Source: AC-37 sp036382905
GTDB lineage: Bacteria; Actinomycetota; Thermoleophilia; Solirubrobacterales; Thermoleophilaceae
Reading direction: 5' to 3'
DNA: 13,058 nucleotides
Assembly: GCA_036382905.1 (NCBI GenBank)
Contig: DASVPL010000092.1
Location: forward strand, 1 to 13,058
The position numbers and the translations under genes are program-made. Shown one piece after another: positions 1 to 5,636 of this stretch. Within the stretch, counting starts at the first letter, position 1, and the number at the start of each line of letters is the position of its first letter. The notes beneath the pieces were generated by a model. The model made no database searches and was not told where the DNA came from. It worked only from the letters and a program-made list of their open reading frames with translations.

Positions 1-635
1 GGCGTGTCGCCGACCCGGCCGGGGAGCTGGCCGCGCATCCCGCCCGTAGAGGTCGCGGCGGCAAGCCGGCCGTCGCGGTCGCGCACCACGGCGCCCACGG
101 TGCCCGCGGAGGAGGCGTCCCCGGCATCGCCCGGCTCGGACGAGCCGCCGCCCGCGTCGCCCGGCTCGGAGGAGACGCCGCCCGCATCGCCCGGCTCGTG
201 CGCCTCCGAGCGCTGCTCGAACCAGTCCGGCCCGGCCCGCTCGAGCCCGGCGCGCTCGGCGAAGGCGTCGGCGCCGGGTCCCGCGAGCATCACGTGCGGC
301 GTCCTCTCCATCACCGCGCGAGCGAGCAGCACCGGGTTGCGCACCGTCGTGACCGCGGCCACGGCGCCGAAGCGCCGATCGGCCCCGTCCATCAGGGCCG
401 CGTCGAGCTCGTAACCGCCGGCCTCGGTGGGCACCGCCCCGCGCCCGGCGTTGAACAGCGGGCAGTCCTCGAGGAACACGACGGCGGCCACCGCCGCGTC
501 GAGCGCCCCCGCACCCTCCGCCAGCGCTCGGCGGGCGATCTCCACCGCGGCGGCGAGTGCCTCCCGGTGCAGCGTGCCCTCGCCGCCGCGCAGACCGCTG
601 CCGGCGCCGCCGTGCACCGCCACGACGGGCTCCAA
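1..635 (-). CDS. Isoaspartyl peptidase / L-asparaginase (Ntn-hydrolase), 3' end cut by window edge
   Basis: The protein hydrolyses beta-aspartyl peptide bonds and probably asparagine. It is made as a precursor that cleaves itself in front of a threonine, which becomes the nucleophile. Seen: the N-terminal HGGAG motif at about residues 8-12, NAGRG near 64-68, and the junction motif GTVGAV followed by TSTGGM and PGRVGD, as in the family. The expected nucleophile is Thr179 (codon at 99-101). Just before it lie three 10-residue repeats of the type EPGDAGGxSS. About 211 codons are visible and the rest of the beta subunit lies beyond the left edge. The start is uncertain: TTG at 635 keeps the usual stretch before HGGAG but has a poorly spaced ribosome site, while GTG at 623 has GGAG six bases upstream. 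TTG 635 lies just past the channel gene's stop codon (640-642), so the two are probably cotranscribed. Family is confident; substrate preference cannot be read. Confidence 0.88.
   Translation of the reverse strand, partial: MEPVVAVHGGAGSGLRGGEGTLHREALAAAVEIARRALAEGAGALDAAVAAVVFLEDCPLFNAGRGAVPTEAGGYELDAALMDGADRRFGAVAAVTTVRNPVLLARAVMERTPHVMLAGPGADAFAERAGLERAGPDWFEQRSEAHEPGDAGGVSSEPGDAGGGSSEPGDAGDASSAGTVGAVVRDRDGRLAAATSTGGMRGQLPGRVGDT
109..198 (-). repeat. Three 30-bp in-frame tandem repeats (10 residues each)
   Basis: On the minus strand the units are 198-169, 168-139 and 138-109. They encode EPGDAGGVSS, EPGDAGGGSS and EPGDAGDASS, and a 15-bp core beginning at 124, 154 and 184 is nearly identical in all three. 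The array is Gly/Ser/Asp/Pro-rich, likely disordered, and lies in the linker just before the autocleavage threonine of the isoaspartyl peptidase. Confidence 0.9.
630..633 (-). promoter_or_regulatory. Possible ribosome binding site GGAG for alternative GTG start at 623
   Basis: GGAG lies six bases upstream of an in-frame GTG (623-621) of the isoaspartyl peptidase gene. The spacing favours the GTG over the TTG at 635, but starting there leaves only three residues before HGGAG, fewer than is usual. The true start is therefore open. Confidence 0.35.
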
Positions 636-639
636 GCCC

Positions 640-1539
640 TCAGCCGCCCGGCCGGCCGTTGCGCGTGAAGCGCGAGATCGCGCTCAGGATCTCGTCGGCG
701 AGCTGTGCGCCGTCGGCCGGCCGCTCCGGCGCAGCCGTGATTCGCACCACCACCTCGTCCCCGTCGAGCTCCTGGAGCTCGATGTCGGGCCGCGACCGCG
801 TGAGCACCTTCACGGTGTCGTCGAGCATCTCCTGCACCGCCGTCGGCCGCACGTCGGCCGGCAGCCGCGCCTTGAGCTCCACCGCGTCGGGCTCGCGCAT
901 CGGCGTGATCGCCATGTTCAGCACGACGCTGTTGGGGATCATGATCCGGTCGTCGCCCGCGGCGAGCGTCGTGTAGAGCAGGCCGAGCGAGCTGACGATC
1001 CCCTCGATCTGGCCGGCGATCGCGCCGCCCTGGAGCCTGATGCGCTCGCCCACCCGGAACGGTCGCGCGCTCAGCAGCACGGTGCCGGCGAACAGGTTGC
1101 CCACGGTCTGCTGCGCCGCGAGCCCCAGCACCACGGCCGTCACGGCGCCGCCGATCGCGAGCGTGCGCGCGTCGAGCCCCGCGATACGCAGCGCCACGAG
1201 CAGCGCGACCGTGATCGTCGCGAGGCGGATGAGGAAGCCGATCGTGCCCGCCGTGGCCGGGTCGACGCGCTTGAACAGCGCGGGCGCGAGGCTGCGCCCG
1301 ATCGCCCGCGCGAATGCCCAGCCGAGGATCACGAGCACCACGACGGTGGCGAAGCGCACCTCGCGGTTGAGTCCCGGGAACAGGTCGCCGCGCTTGTCGT
1401 AGAGCACGAGCACAGCCGCGATCGCCGGCAGGAAGATCGCCACGTCGCGGCGTGCGCGGCTCACCCGTTGCGGGCTCAACTCCCGCTCCAGGCCGACCTC
1501 GCGCCACGCATGGGTGCGCGTCTCGAACATGTCGCGCAT
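640..1539 (-). CDS. MscS-family small-conductance mechanosensitive ion channel
   Basis: This membrane channel opens under tension to release solutes on osmotic downshock. The chosen start gives 299 residues, close to the 286 of E. coli MscS. Hydrophobic helices are at about residues 34-47, 62-80 and 97-120, followed by the pore helix at 130-152 with the Gly/Ala-rich signature GLAAQQTVGNLFAG. The cytoplasmic beta domain follows, with IPNS at 201-204 (family form: IPNs). The open frame extends up to 1638, but the ATG at 1539 is preferred: the extra 33 residues are Pro/Arg-rich, unlike the family, and would run into the region upstream of the divergent CBS gene. A weak GGAA lies about seven bases upstream. 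An ATG three codons further in is also possible. The stop is immediately followed by the isoaspartyl peptidase gene. Family is very sure; gating and ion preference are unknown. Confidence 0.93.
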   Translation of the reverse strand: MRDMFETRTHAWREVGLERELSPQRVSRARRDVAIFLPAIAAVLVLYDKRGDLFPGLNREVRFATVVVLVILGWAFARAIGRSLAPALFKRVDPATAGTIGFLIRLATITVALLVALRIAGLDARTLAIGGAVTAVVLGLAAQQTVGNLFAGTVLLSARPFRVGERIRLQGGAIAGQIEGIVSSLGLLYTTLAAGDDRIMIPNSVVLNMAITPMREPDAVELKARLPADVRPTAVQEMLDDTVKVLTRSRPDIELQELDGDEVVVRITAAPERPADGAQLADEILSAISRFTRNGRPGG

Positions 1540-1643
1540 GGGGATTTCCGGGCGTTTTCTCGGCACCGCCCCTAGGGATAGCAACCCAGCCCATCGGGTA
1601 CGGGTGACGGGACCGCACGACCCCGACATGGGAGGCACACGAC
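1540..1643. promoter_or_regulatory. Divergent intergenic region between channel gene and CBS gene
   Basis: This 104-bp gap separates the two start codons and must hold both promoters. It contains an 8-bp palindrome CCCTAGGG at 1570-1577 and a GGGTACGGGT stretch at about 1596-1605. I see no convincing -35/-10 pair or TANNNT box at leaderless distance on either strand. Confidence 0.5.
1631..1635 (+). promoter_or_regulatory. Ribosome binding site GGAGG of the CBS gene
   Basis: A full GGAGG lies eight bases before the ATG at 1644 and fixes that start. It is one of the few strong Shine-Dalgarno sites in the window, so this gene clearly has a leader, unlike several neighbours. Confidence 0.8.
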
Positions 1644-2156
1644 ATGGCCGACGAGGAACGCAACGAGCAGAACGAGGAGCGCGACGAGGAGGAGGCCTCG
1701 TCGTCGAGCGACGACGAGGGCTCGTCGGGCGGAGGCGGCGGCGGGACCACCGTCGGCGACGTGATGACCAAGGACCCGCAGTCGGTCCAGCCCGGCGACT
1801 CGATCGAGGACGCCGCCAAGAAGATGAAGGAGGCCGACACCGGCGCGCTGCTCGTCGTCGACGGCGACGAGCTCAAGGGCATCGTGACCGACCGCGACAT
1901 CGTGGTGAACGCGGTGGCCGCCGGCAACTCCGACGCGACCGTCGAGGACGTGGCGTCCACCGACACGACCACGACCGACCCCGACTCCTCGCTCGAGGAC
2001 GCGATCAAGCTGATGCGCGACAACAAGGTCCGCCGGCTGCCCGTCGTGGGTGACGGCGGCAAGCCCGTCGGCATCGTCTCGCTCGGCGACCTCGCCATCG
2101 AGGCCGACGACGACTCGGCGCTCAAGGACATCAGCGCGGCGGAGCCGAACGCGTAG
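1644..2156 (+). CDS. Two-CBS-domain protein with acidic N-terminal tail
   Basis: The 170-residue protein consists almost entirely of a CBS pair, a module that in other proteins binds adenosine nucleotides and acts as an energy or ligand sensor. CBS1 spans about residues 36-95 (VGDVMTKDP opening, LKGIVTDRDIV closing). CBS2 spans about 98-165 (TVEDV opening, KPVGIVSLGDL closing). In front of them is an unusual low-complexity tail: residues 3-26 are rich in Glu, Asp and Ser, and residues 29-34 are a six-glycine hinge. No catalytic domain is attached, so it probably acts by binding a partner. A strong GGAGG precedes the start. The next gene begins four bases after this stop codon, so the two are probably cotranscribed. 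The partner and ligand are unknown. Confidence 0.92.
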   Translation: MADEERNEQNEERDEEEASSSSDDEGSSGGGGGGTTVGDVMTKDPQSVQPGDSIEDAAKKMKEADTGALLVVDGDELKGIVTDRDIVVNAVAAGNSDATVEDVASTDTTTTDPDSSLEDAIKLMRDNKVRRLPVVGDGGKPVGIVSLGDLAIEADDDSALKDISAAEPNA

Positions 2157-2159
2157 GCG

Positions 2160-2771
2160 ATGGCGATGAGGGAGCTGGCCCCGGGCGTCTTCCATTGGAC
2201 CGCGCTACATCCGAACCTCGGGATCGAGGTCAGCTCCTACTTCGTTGCGGCCTCCGGCACGCTGCTGAACCCGCTCATGCCCGCCGAGGGCATCGAGTGG
2301 TTCGACGGCGACCGGAGGCCGCAGCGCGTCCTTCTCACCAACCGCCACCACCTGCGCGACAGCGAGCGCTTCGCGGAGGCGTTCGCGATACCGATCGCCT
2401 GCCACGAGGCCGGCCTGCACGAGTTCAGCGGTGGCCCGGCCGTCAAGGGGTTCGCGTGGGACGAGGAGGTGGCGCCTGGGATCACGGCCCTCGAGGTCGG
2501 CGCGATCTGCCCCGAGGAGACCGCCCTGCGGATCGACACCGGCGACGGCTTCCTCGCGTTCGCCGACGCCGTCGTCAACTACGGCGAGCTCGGCTTCGCG
2601 CCGGACCAGTACATCGGGGACGACCCGCCGGCCATCAAGCGCGGGATCCGCGAGTCGGTGGGCCGGCTCCTCGACGCAACGTTCGACTCGCTGCTCCCCG
2701 CCCACGGTGACCCCGTGGTGGGAGGGGGCAAGGAGGCGCTGCGCCGTTTCGTGGAGGGCGGGCCGGAGTAG
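2160..2771 (+). CDS. Metallo-beta-lactamase-fold-like protein with degraded metal site
   Basis: The 203-residue protein has the overall course of a small MBL-fold hydrolase: an early 'APGVFHW' strand, a segment RVLLTNRHHLRDSERF (residues 55-71) where the family has THxHxDH, an ADAVVNYG strand (135-142) where the family has its GD(x)LF metal-ligand strand, and LLPAHGDPV (178-186), which matches the late histidine motif. In the key motif the first His, the Asp and the last His are replaced (by N, L and R, as I align them). Two-metal hydrolase activity is therefore doubtful; a single metal or a non-catalytic role is possible. The start is ATG 2160, with a second in-frame ATG at 2166 equally possible; neither has a clear ribosome site. 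It directly follows the CBS gene and probably shares its transcript. Confidence 0.75.
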   Translation: MAMRELAPGVFHWTALHPNLGIEVSSYFVAASGTLLNPLMPAEGIEWFDGDRRPQRVLLTNRHHLRDSERFAEAFAIPIACHEAGLHEFSGGPAVKGFAWDEEVAPGITALEVGAICPEETALRIDTGDGFLAFADAVVNYGELGFAPDQYIGDDPPAIKRGIRESVGRLLDATFDSLLPAHGDPVVGGGKEALRRFVEGGPE

Positions 2772-2777
2772 CGGCGC

Positions 2778-2799
2778 GCGACGTGATCGATCGCGTCGC
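2778..2799. repeat. 22-bp near-perfect palindrome after the MBL-like gene
   Basis: The two halves read GCGACGTGATC and GATCGCGTCGC, symmetric about 2788/2789 with one mismatched pair, which as RNA would be a G-U wobble. It starts seven bases after the stop codon. As RNA it folds into a strong GC-rich hairpin with a UCGA loop. No T tract follows, so it is either a non-canonical terminator or an operator for the downstream membrane-protein genes. Confidence 0.5.
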
Positions 2800-2842
2800 A
2801 CTTGAGGTCTTCGAGCTCCTCGGTGCCGACCGGCCCGCCGCT

Positions 2843-2848
2843 TAGTCT
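2843..2848 (+). promoter_or_regulatory. Candidate -10 box TAGTCT of a leaderless transcript
   Basis: TAGTCT fits TANNNT and ends eight bases before the GTG at 2857. This is the distance at which transcription would begin at the start codon itself. No Shine-Dalgarno sequence lies between them. No clear -35 was seen. Confidence 0.5.
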
Positions 2849-2856
2849 CCGCGCGC

Positions 2857-3246
2857 GTGTACGAGACGCTCCTCTTTCTGCACGTCCTCGCCGCCTTCGC
2901 GCTGATGGCGGGGATCGTGATGTTCACCGGGACGGCGTTCGGCGTCGAGCTGGGCCCACGGCAGCTCTTCGTCGCGAACCGGCTCACCGACGTGGGGGCC
3001 ACCGTCGTGCTCGTGTTCGGCGTGTGGATCGTGCTCCGGGAGGACGTCTACGACATCACCGACGGCTGGATCCTGGGCGCGATTGTGCTGTGGGTGATCG
3101 CGGTCGGCCTGGGGGCCATGACCGGGCGCGCCATGGCCGAGTCCCACGGCTCGCGTCCTGAGGGGAGGGCGGCCGTCCTCCACTGGGCGACCACCGCCGT
3201 CACCGTCGCGATCCTCGTGTTGATGATCTGGAAGCCCGGCGTATGA
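2857..3246 (+). CDS. Small four-helix membrane protein (first of a pair)
   Basis: The 129-residue hydrophobic protein has about four membrane helices, at roughly residues 5-30, 42-60, 70-90 and 108-126, joined by short loops. The first helix carries a histidine (His9) in FLHVLAAFALMAG. The next protein has a matching FIHVLGAMVLVGS, so the two are probably diverged copies. I do not recognise a characterised family with confidence; DUF2269-like or CopD-like small membrane proteins are possible. The GTG start at 2857 is supported by a TAGTCT box eight bases upstream, and there is no ribosome binding site. Its stop overlaps the next start as ATGA, a sign of translational coupling, and the two products may form a hetero-oligomer. 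Function is not assigned. Confidence 0.8.
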   Translation: MYETLLFLHVLAAFALMAGIVMFTGTAFGVELGPRQLFVANRLTDVGATVVLVFGVWIVLREDVYDITDGWILGAIVLWVIAVGLGAMTGRAMAESHGSRPEGRAAVLHWATTAVTVAILVLMIWKPGV

Positions 3247-3707
3247 GCGTGATCGCGGCCCTCCGCCCGGACGACGTCGACTTTCCGCTGTTCATACACG
3301 TGCTCGGCGCGATGGTGCTGGTCGGCTCGCTGCTGCTGGCGGGCGTCGTGCTCGCGGGCGCCTGGCGTGAGGGAGCCGCGGCGCCCACGCGCACGGCCTA
3401 CAGGGTGCTGCTGATCGGGACGCTGCCGGCGTGGCTCGTCACGCGTGTGTTCGCGCAAATCCTGCTCGACAAGCCGATCTACGAGCCCTCCGAGGAGTCC
3501 ACCTGGGTCCAGATCGGGTTCATCTCGACCGAGCCGATGCTCCTGGTGCTGATCGGCGCGATCGTCGCGGCGGGCGTCGGGTCGCGGAAGGCGCTGCGCG
3601 AGAACGTCGCCGTGGGCACGTCGGGCCGCGTGGCCGCCGGGCTGACCTGGCTGCTTCTCGCCGTCTATGTCGTCACCATCTGGGCGATGACCACCAAGCC
3701 GGACTAG
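3243..3707 (+). CDS. Small four-helix membrane protein (second of a pair)
   Basis: The 154-residue hydrophobic protein has about four helices, at roughly residues 14-40, 51-74, 91-112 and 127-148. The first helix holds His19 in FIHVLGAMVLVGS, mirroring His9 of the preceding protein. A polar loop at residues 76-90 (DKPIYEPSEESTWVQ) between helices 2 and 3 is the longest non-membrane part. Its ATG overlaps the upstream stop by four bases (ATGA), and GGAAG about eight bases upstream can serve as ribosome site. The cupin gene begins two bases after its stop, so the three form one operon. A membrane histidine pair hints at metal or heme handling, but that is speculation. No known function is assigned. 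Confidence 0.82.
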   Translation: MSVIAALRPDDVDFPLFIHVLGAMVLVGSLLLAGVVLAGAWREGAAAPTRTAYRVLLIGTLPAWLVTRVFAQILLDKPIYEPSEESTWVQIGFISTEPMLLVLIGAIVAAGVGSRKALRENVAVGTSGRVAAGLTWLLLAVYVVTIWAMTTKPD

Positions 3708-3709
3708 CG

Positions 3710-4189
3710 ATGCCGAACCTGAAGCGACTCGAATTCGACGACGTCCGTGAGGGGGACGGCTTCGAGGCCCGGCGGGCGCGGCTCGGCCTTCAGACCGGCG
3801 TCGAGCGCGTCGGGGCGAGCTACTGGGAGGTGCCGCCCGGCCAGGCTCCCTACCCGTACCACTTCCACCTCACCGAGGACGAGATCGTGATCGTGCTGGA
3901 GGGCAAGCTGAGCCTGCGCACGCCGGACGGCTGGCGCGATCTCGAGGAGGGCGAGGTCCTCGGCTTCCCGGTGGGGGAGGCCGGGGCGCACCAGCTGGTC
4001 AACCGCGGCGAGACGACCGCGCGCTTCCTCGCGGTGAGCAACTCCGGCGCGCCCGAGGCGGTGGTGCAGCCCGACGCGAACAAGATCGGGGTGTTCGAGC
4101 GCGCGCCCGGTGGCGGCGGGATCCGCGAGTGGTACCTCCGCGGCGACGCCGTGTCCTACCTGGAGGGCGTGCCGCCGCCCGAGTCGTAG
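3710..4189 (+). CDS. Single-domain cupin
   Basis: The 159-residue small beta-barrel protein most likely binds a metal. Both cupin motifs are intact. Motif 1 has His51, His53 and Glu58 followed by Gly65, matching HxH(x)4E(x)6G. Motif 2 runs from Gly81 to Asn98 with Pro87 and His94. The three His and the Glu give a full metal site. Such proteins range from sugar isomerases and dioxygenases to ligand sensors, and nothing here picks one. The ATG at 3710 is two bases after the stop of the second membrane protein, so it is probably cotranscribed with the pair. Its last 34 bases overlap the 3' end of the convergent PhzF-like gene. Confidence 0.9.
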   Translation: MPNLKRLEFDDVREGDGFEARRARLGLQTGVERVGASYWEVPPGQAPYPYHFHLTEDEIVIVLEGKLSLRTPDGWRDLEEGEVLGFPVGEAGAHQLVNRGETTARFLAVSNSGAPEAVVQPDANKIGVFERAPGGGGIREWYLRGDAVSYLEGVPPPES

Positions 4190-4848
4190 TCGCGGACCGC
4201 GTCGAGCTCGACGCGGCCGCCGATCTCGATGCGGTCCCCGACCGGGCGCGCGACGATGATCGAGCCGCGGCCCTGGCGGATCTCGATCGGGCGGCCCAGC
4301 TCCGCGCACAGCCGCACCGCCGCCGCGCCGGTGGCCTCGTCCTCGTCGATGCCCAGGGCGACGGGGAACACGCGCGAGCGAATGCGGCCGGCGGCCTCGT
4401 CCTCCCACGCCCACGCGGCGCCCAGCTCGTCGCCGCCGGGCGGTCCGTCGAGCGCGTCCACCTCCGCCGGGGAGCCGAGCTGGTGGTGGTTGAACGGCGG
4501 GGCCCATTCGCTGCGGGCGGTCACGGCCGTCAGCTCGCCGTCGTGGCGCACGTGCACCTCGCCCGCGGGCGGGCGCAGCTTCTGCACCGGCGTGCCGGCG
4601 TGACGCAGCAGCCAGGCGGTGCCCACGGTCGGGTGGCCCGCGAACGGCAGTTCGGTCCCGGGGGTGAAGATCTGGATCGCCCCGCTGGCGGGGTCGTCCA
4701 CGAAGACGGTCTCGCTGAAGCCGAGCTCGGCGGCCACCTCCAGGCGCCGGCCCGGCGCGATCGCGGAGCCGTCGAGGAACACGCCGAGCGGGTTGCCGCC
4801 GCTGCCGTCGGGGGCGCAGAACACGCGCAGGACGTGGAGGTCGGGCAC
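4156..4848 (-). CDS. PhzF-family isomerase/epimerase-like protein, short form
   Basis: The family has a diaminopimelate-epimerase fold; the founding member isomerises a phenazine precursor, but most bacterial members have unknown substrates. Seen: GNPLGVFL (18-25), SETVFV (45-50) with the conserved acid Glu46, FTPGTELPFAGHPTVGTA (61-78), and a late DEATGAAA (170-177) corresponding to the D-P-A-T-G-S-A motif. It is 230 residues long against roughly 260-300 for typical members such as YddE; the segment between the two half-domains is short. The GTG at 4848 is chosen because the upstream open frame is Arg/Pro-rich and overlaps the divergent crotonase gene. A TACCCT box six bases upstream points to a leaderless transcript. 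The alternative ribosome site (GGAGG) is 12-13 bases away, too far. Tail-to-tail overlap with the cupin gene is 34 bp. Confidence 0.88.
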   Translation of the reverse strand: MPDLHVLRVFCAPDGSGGNPLGVFLDGSAIAPGRRLEVAAELGFSETVFVDDPASGAIQIFTPGTELPFAGHPTVGTAWLLRHAGTPVQKLRPPAGEVHVRHDGELTAVTARSEWAPPFNHHQLGSPAEVDALDGPPGGDELGAAWAWEDEAAGRIRSRVFPVALGIDEDEATGAAAVRLCAELGRPIEIRQGRGSIIVARPVGDRIEIGGRVELDAVRDYDSGGGTPSR

Positions 4849-4853
4849 GCCGC

Positions 4854-4865
4854 GAGGGTACCCTC
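4854..4865. promoter_or_regulatory. Symmetric bidirectional -10 element (12-bp palindrome)
   Basis: GAGGGTACCCTC is a perfect palindrome in the 23 bp between the divergent GTG starts at 4848 and 4872. Read on the plus strand it gives TACCCT at 4859-4864, seven bases before the crotonase start. Read on the minus strand it gives TACCCT at 4860-4855, six bases before the PhzF-like start. Both fit TANNNT at leaderless spacing, so one element could serve both genes. No TTGACA-like -35 is visible on either side. The GAGGG arms could instead be distant ribosome sites. Confidence 0.6.
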
Positions 4866-4871
4866 CGGCCG

Positions 4872-5627
4872 GTGCCCGGCACGGTGACCATCGAGCGGCG
4901 CGGCGAGGTCGCCCTGGTGCGGATCGACCGCCCACCCGCGAACGCGTTCGACCCGGGGCTGCTGGCCGACGGCCGCGCCGTACTCGAGGAGCTGCGCGCC
5001 GACGAGCCGGGGGCCGTCGTGCTGACCGGGAGGCCGGGGTTCTTCTCGGCCGGGGTCGACCTGAAGCTCGCGCCAACGCTCGACCCCGACGGCCAGCGTG
5101 AGATGGTGGACGGCATCAATCGGACCTTCCTCGGCTGGTACGAGTTCCCGCGACCGGTGGTGGCCGCTGTGAACGGCCACGCCATCGCGGGCGGCCTCAT
5201 CCTCGCGCTGGCGGCCGATCGCCGGGTGGGCAACGGCGAGGGCAAGCTCGGCCTCACCGAGCTGCGCGCCGGCATCCCGTACCCGGCCGCCGCGATCGCC
5301 ATCGTGAAGGCCGAGCTGACGCCGCCGGTCGCGCGGCTGCTGGCCCTCGGGGCGGAGCTGGTCGATCAGGCGCGCGGCCTCGATCTCGGGCTGCTCGACG
5401 AGGTGGTCGAGCCGGACTCGCTCCTCGATCGGGCGGTCGCGGTGGCGGAGGAGCTCGCCGCGCTGCCCCGCTCGGCCTACGCGCGCGTGAAGGAGCAGCT
5501 CCGCGGTGAGACCGCGGCGGCCCTGCGCGCGCAGCTCGACCGCGGCGAGGACCCGATGCTCGCCGGCTGGCTCGGCGACGAGACGGCCGCCGCCAGCGCC
5601 GCGATTCTTGAGCGCGACTCCGGGTAG
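4872..5627 (+). CDS. Crotonase-family (enoyl-CoA hydratase/isomerase) protein
   Basis: The 251-residue protein acts on acyl-CoA thioesters. The oxyanion-hole segments are clear: FSAGVDLK at residues 58-65 and NGHAIAGG at 101-108. The catalytic-Glu region GLTELRAGIP (127-136) keeps one glutamate, Glu130, aligning with Glu164 of rat enoyl-CoA hydratase. The second hydratase glutamate (rat Glu144) is replaced by Ile110 in AGGLILALA. True hydratases use both, whereas several isomerases and other crotonases use one, so isomerase or another CoA reaction is more likely than plain hydration. GTG 4872 is favoured by the TACCCT box seven bases upstream; GTG 4884 is an alternative with no better ribosome site. 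The gene is divergent from the PhzF-like gene and is followed nine bases later by a small zinc-finger gene. Confidence 0.92.
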   Translation: MPGTVTIERRGEVALVRIDRPPANAFDPGLLADGRAVLEELRADEPGAVVLTGRPGFFSAGVDLKLAPTLDPDGQREMVDGINRTFLGWYEFPRPVVAAVNGHAIAGGLILALAADRRVGNGEGKLGLTELRAGIPYPAAAIAIVKAELTPPVARLLALGAELVDQARGLDLGLLDEVVEPDSLLDRAVAVAEELAALPRSAYARVKEQLRGETAAALRAQLDRGEDPMLAGWLGDETAAASAAILERDSG

Positions 5628-5631
5628 GTGA
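5627..5631 (+). promoter_or_regulatory. Ribosome binding site GGTGA for the mini zinc-finger gene
   Basis: AGGTGA overlaps the crotonase stop codon and lies five bases before the ATG at 5637. It selects this ATG over the in-frame GTG at 5628 and suggests translation coupled to the crotonase gene. Confidence 0.55.
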
Positions 5632-5636
5632 CCGGC

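Noticed and set aside
1540..1638. N-terminal extension of the MscS channel to ATG 1638
   Set aside because: The added 33 residues do not resemble channel N-termini and would run almost to the start of the divergent CBS gene, leaving no room for its promoter and ribosome site. ATG 1539 gives the normal family length.
392..2131. 579-residue minus-strand open frame crossing the CBS gene, the channel gene and part of the peptidase gene
   Set aside because: It runs antisense through the CBS gene and out of frame through the MscS and peptidase genes, which have clear family motifs. Its own translation is Arg/Ala-rich without recognisable domains.
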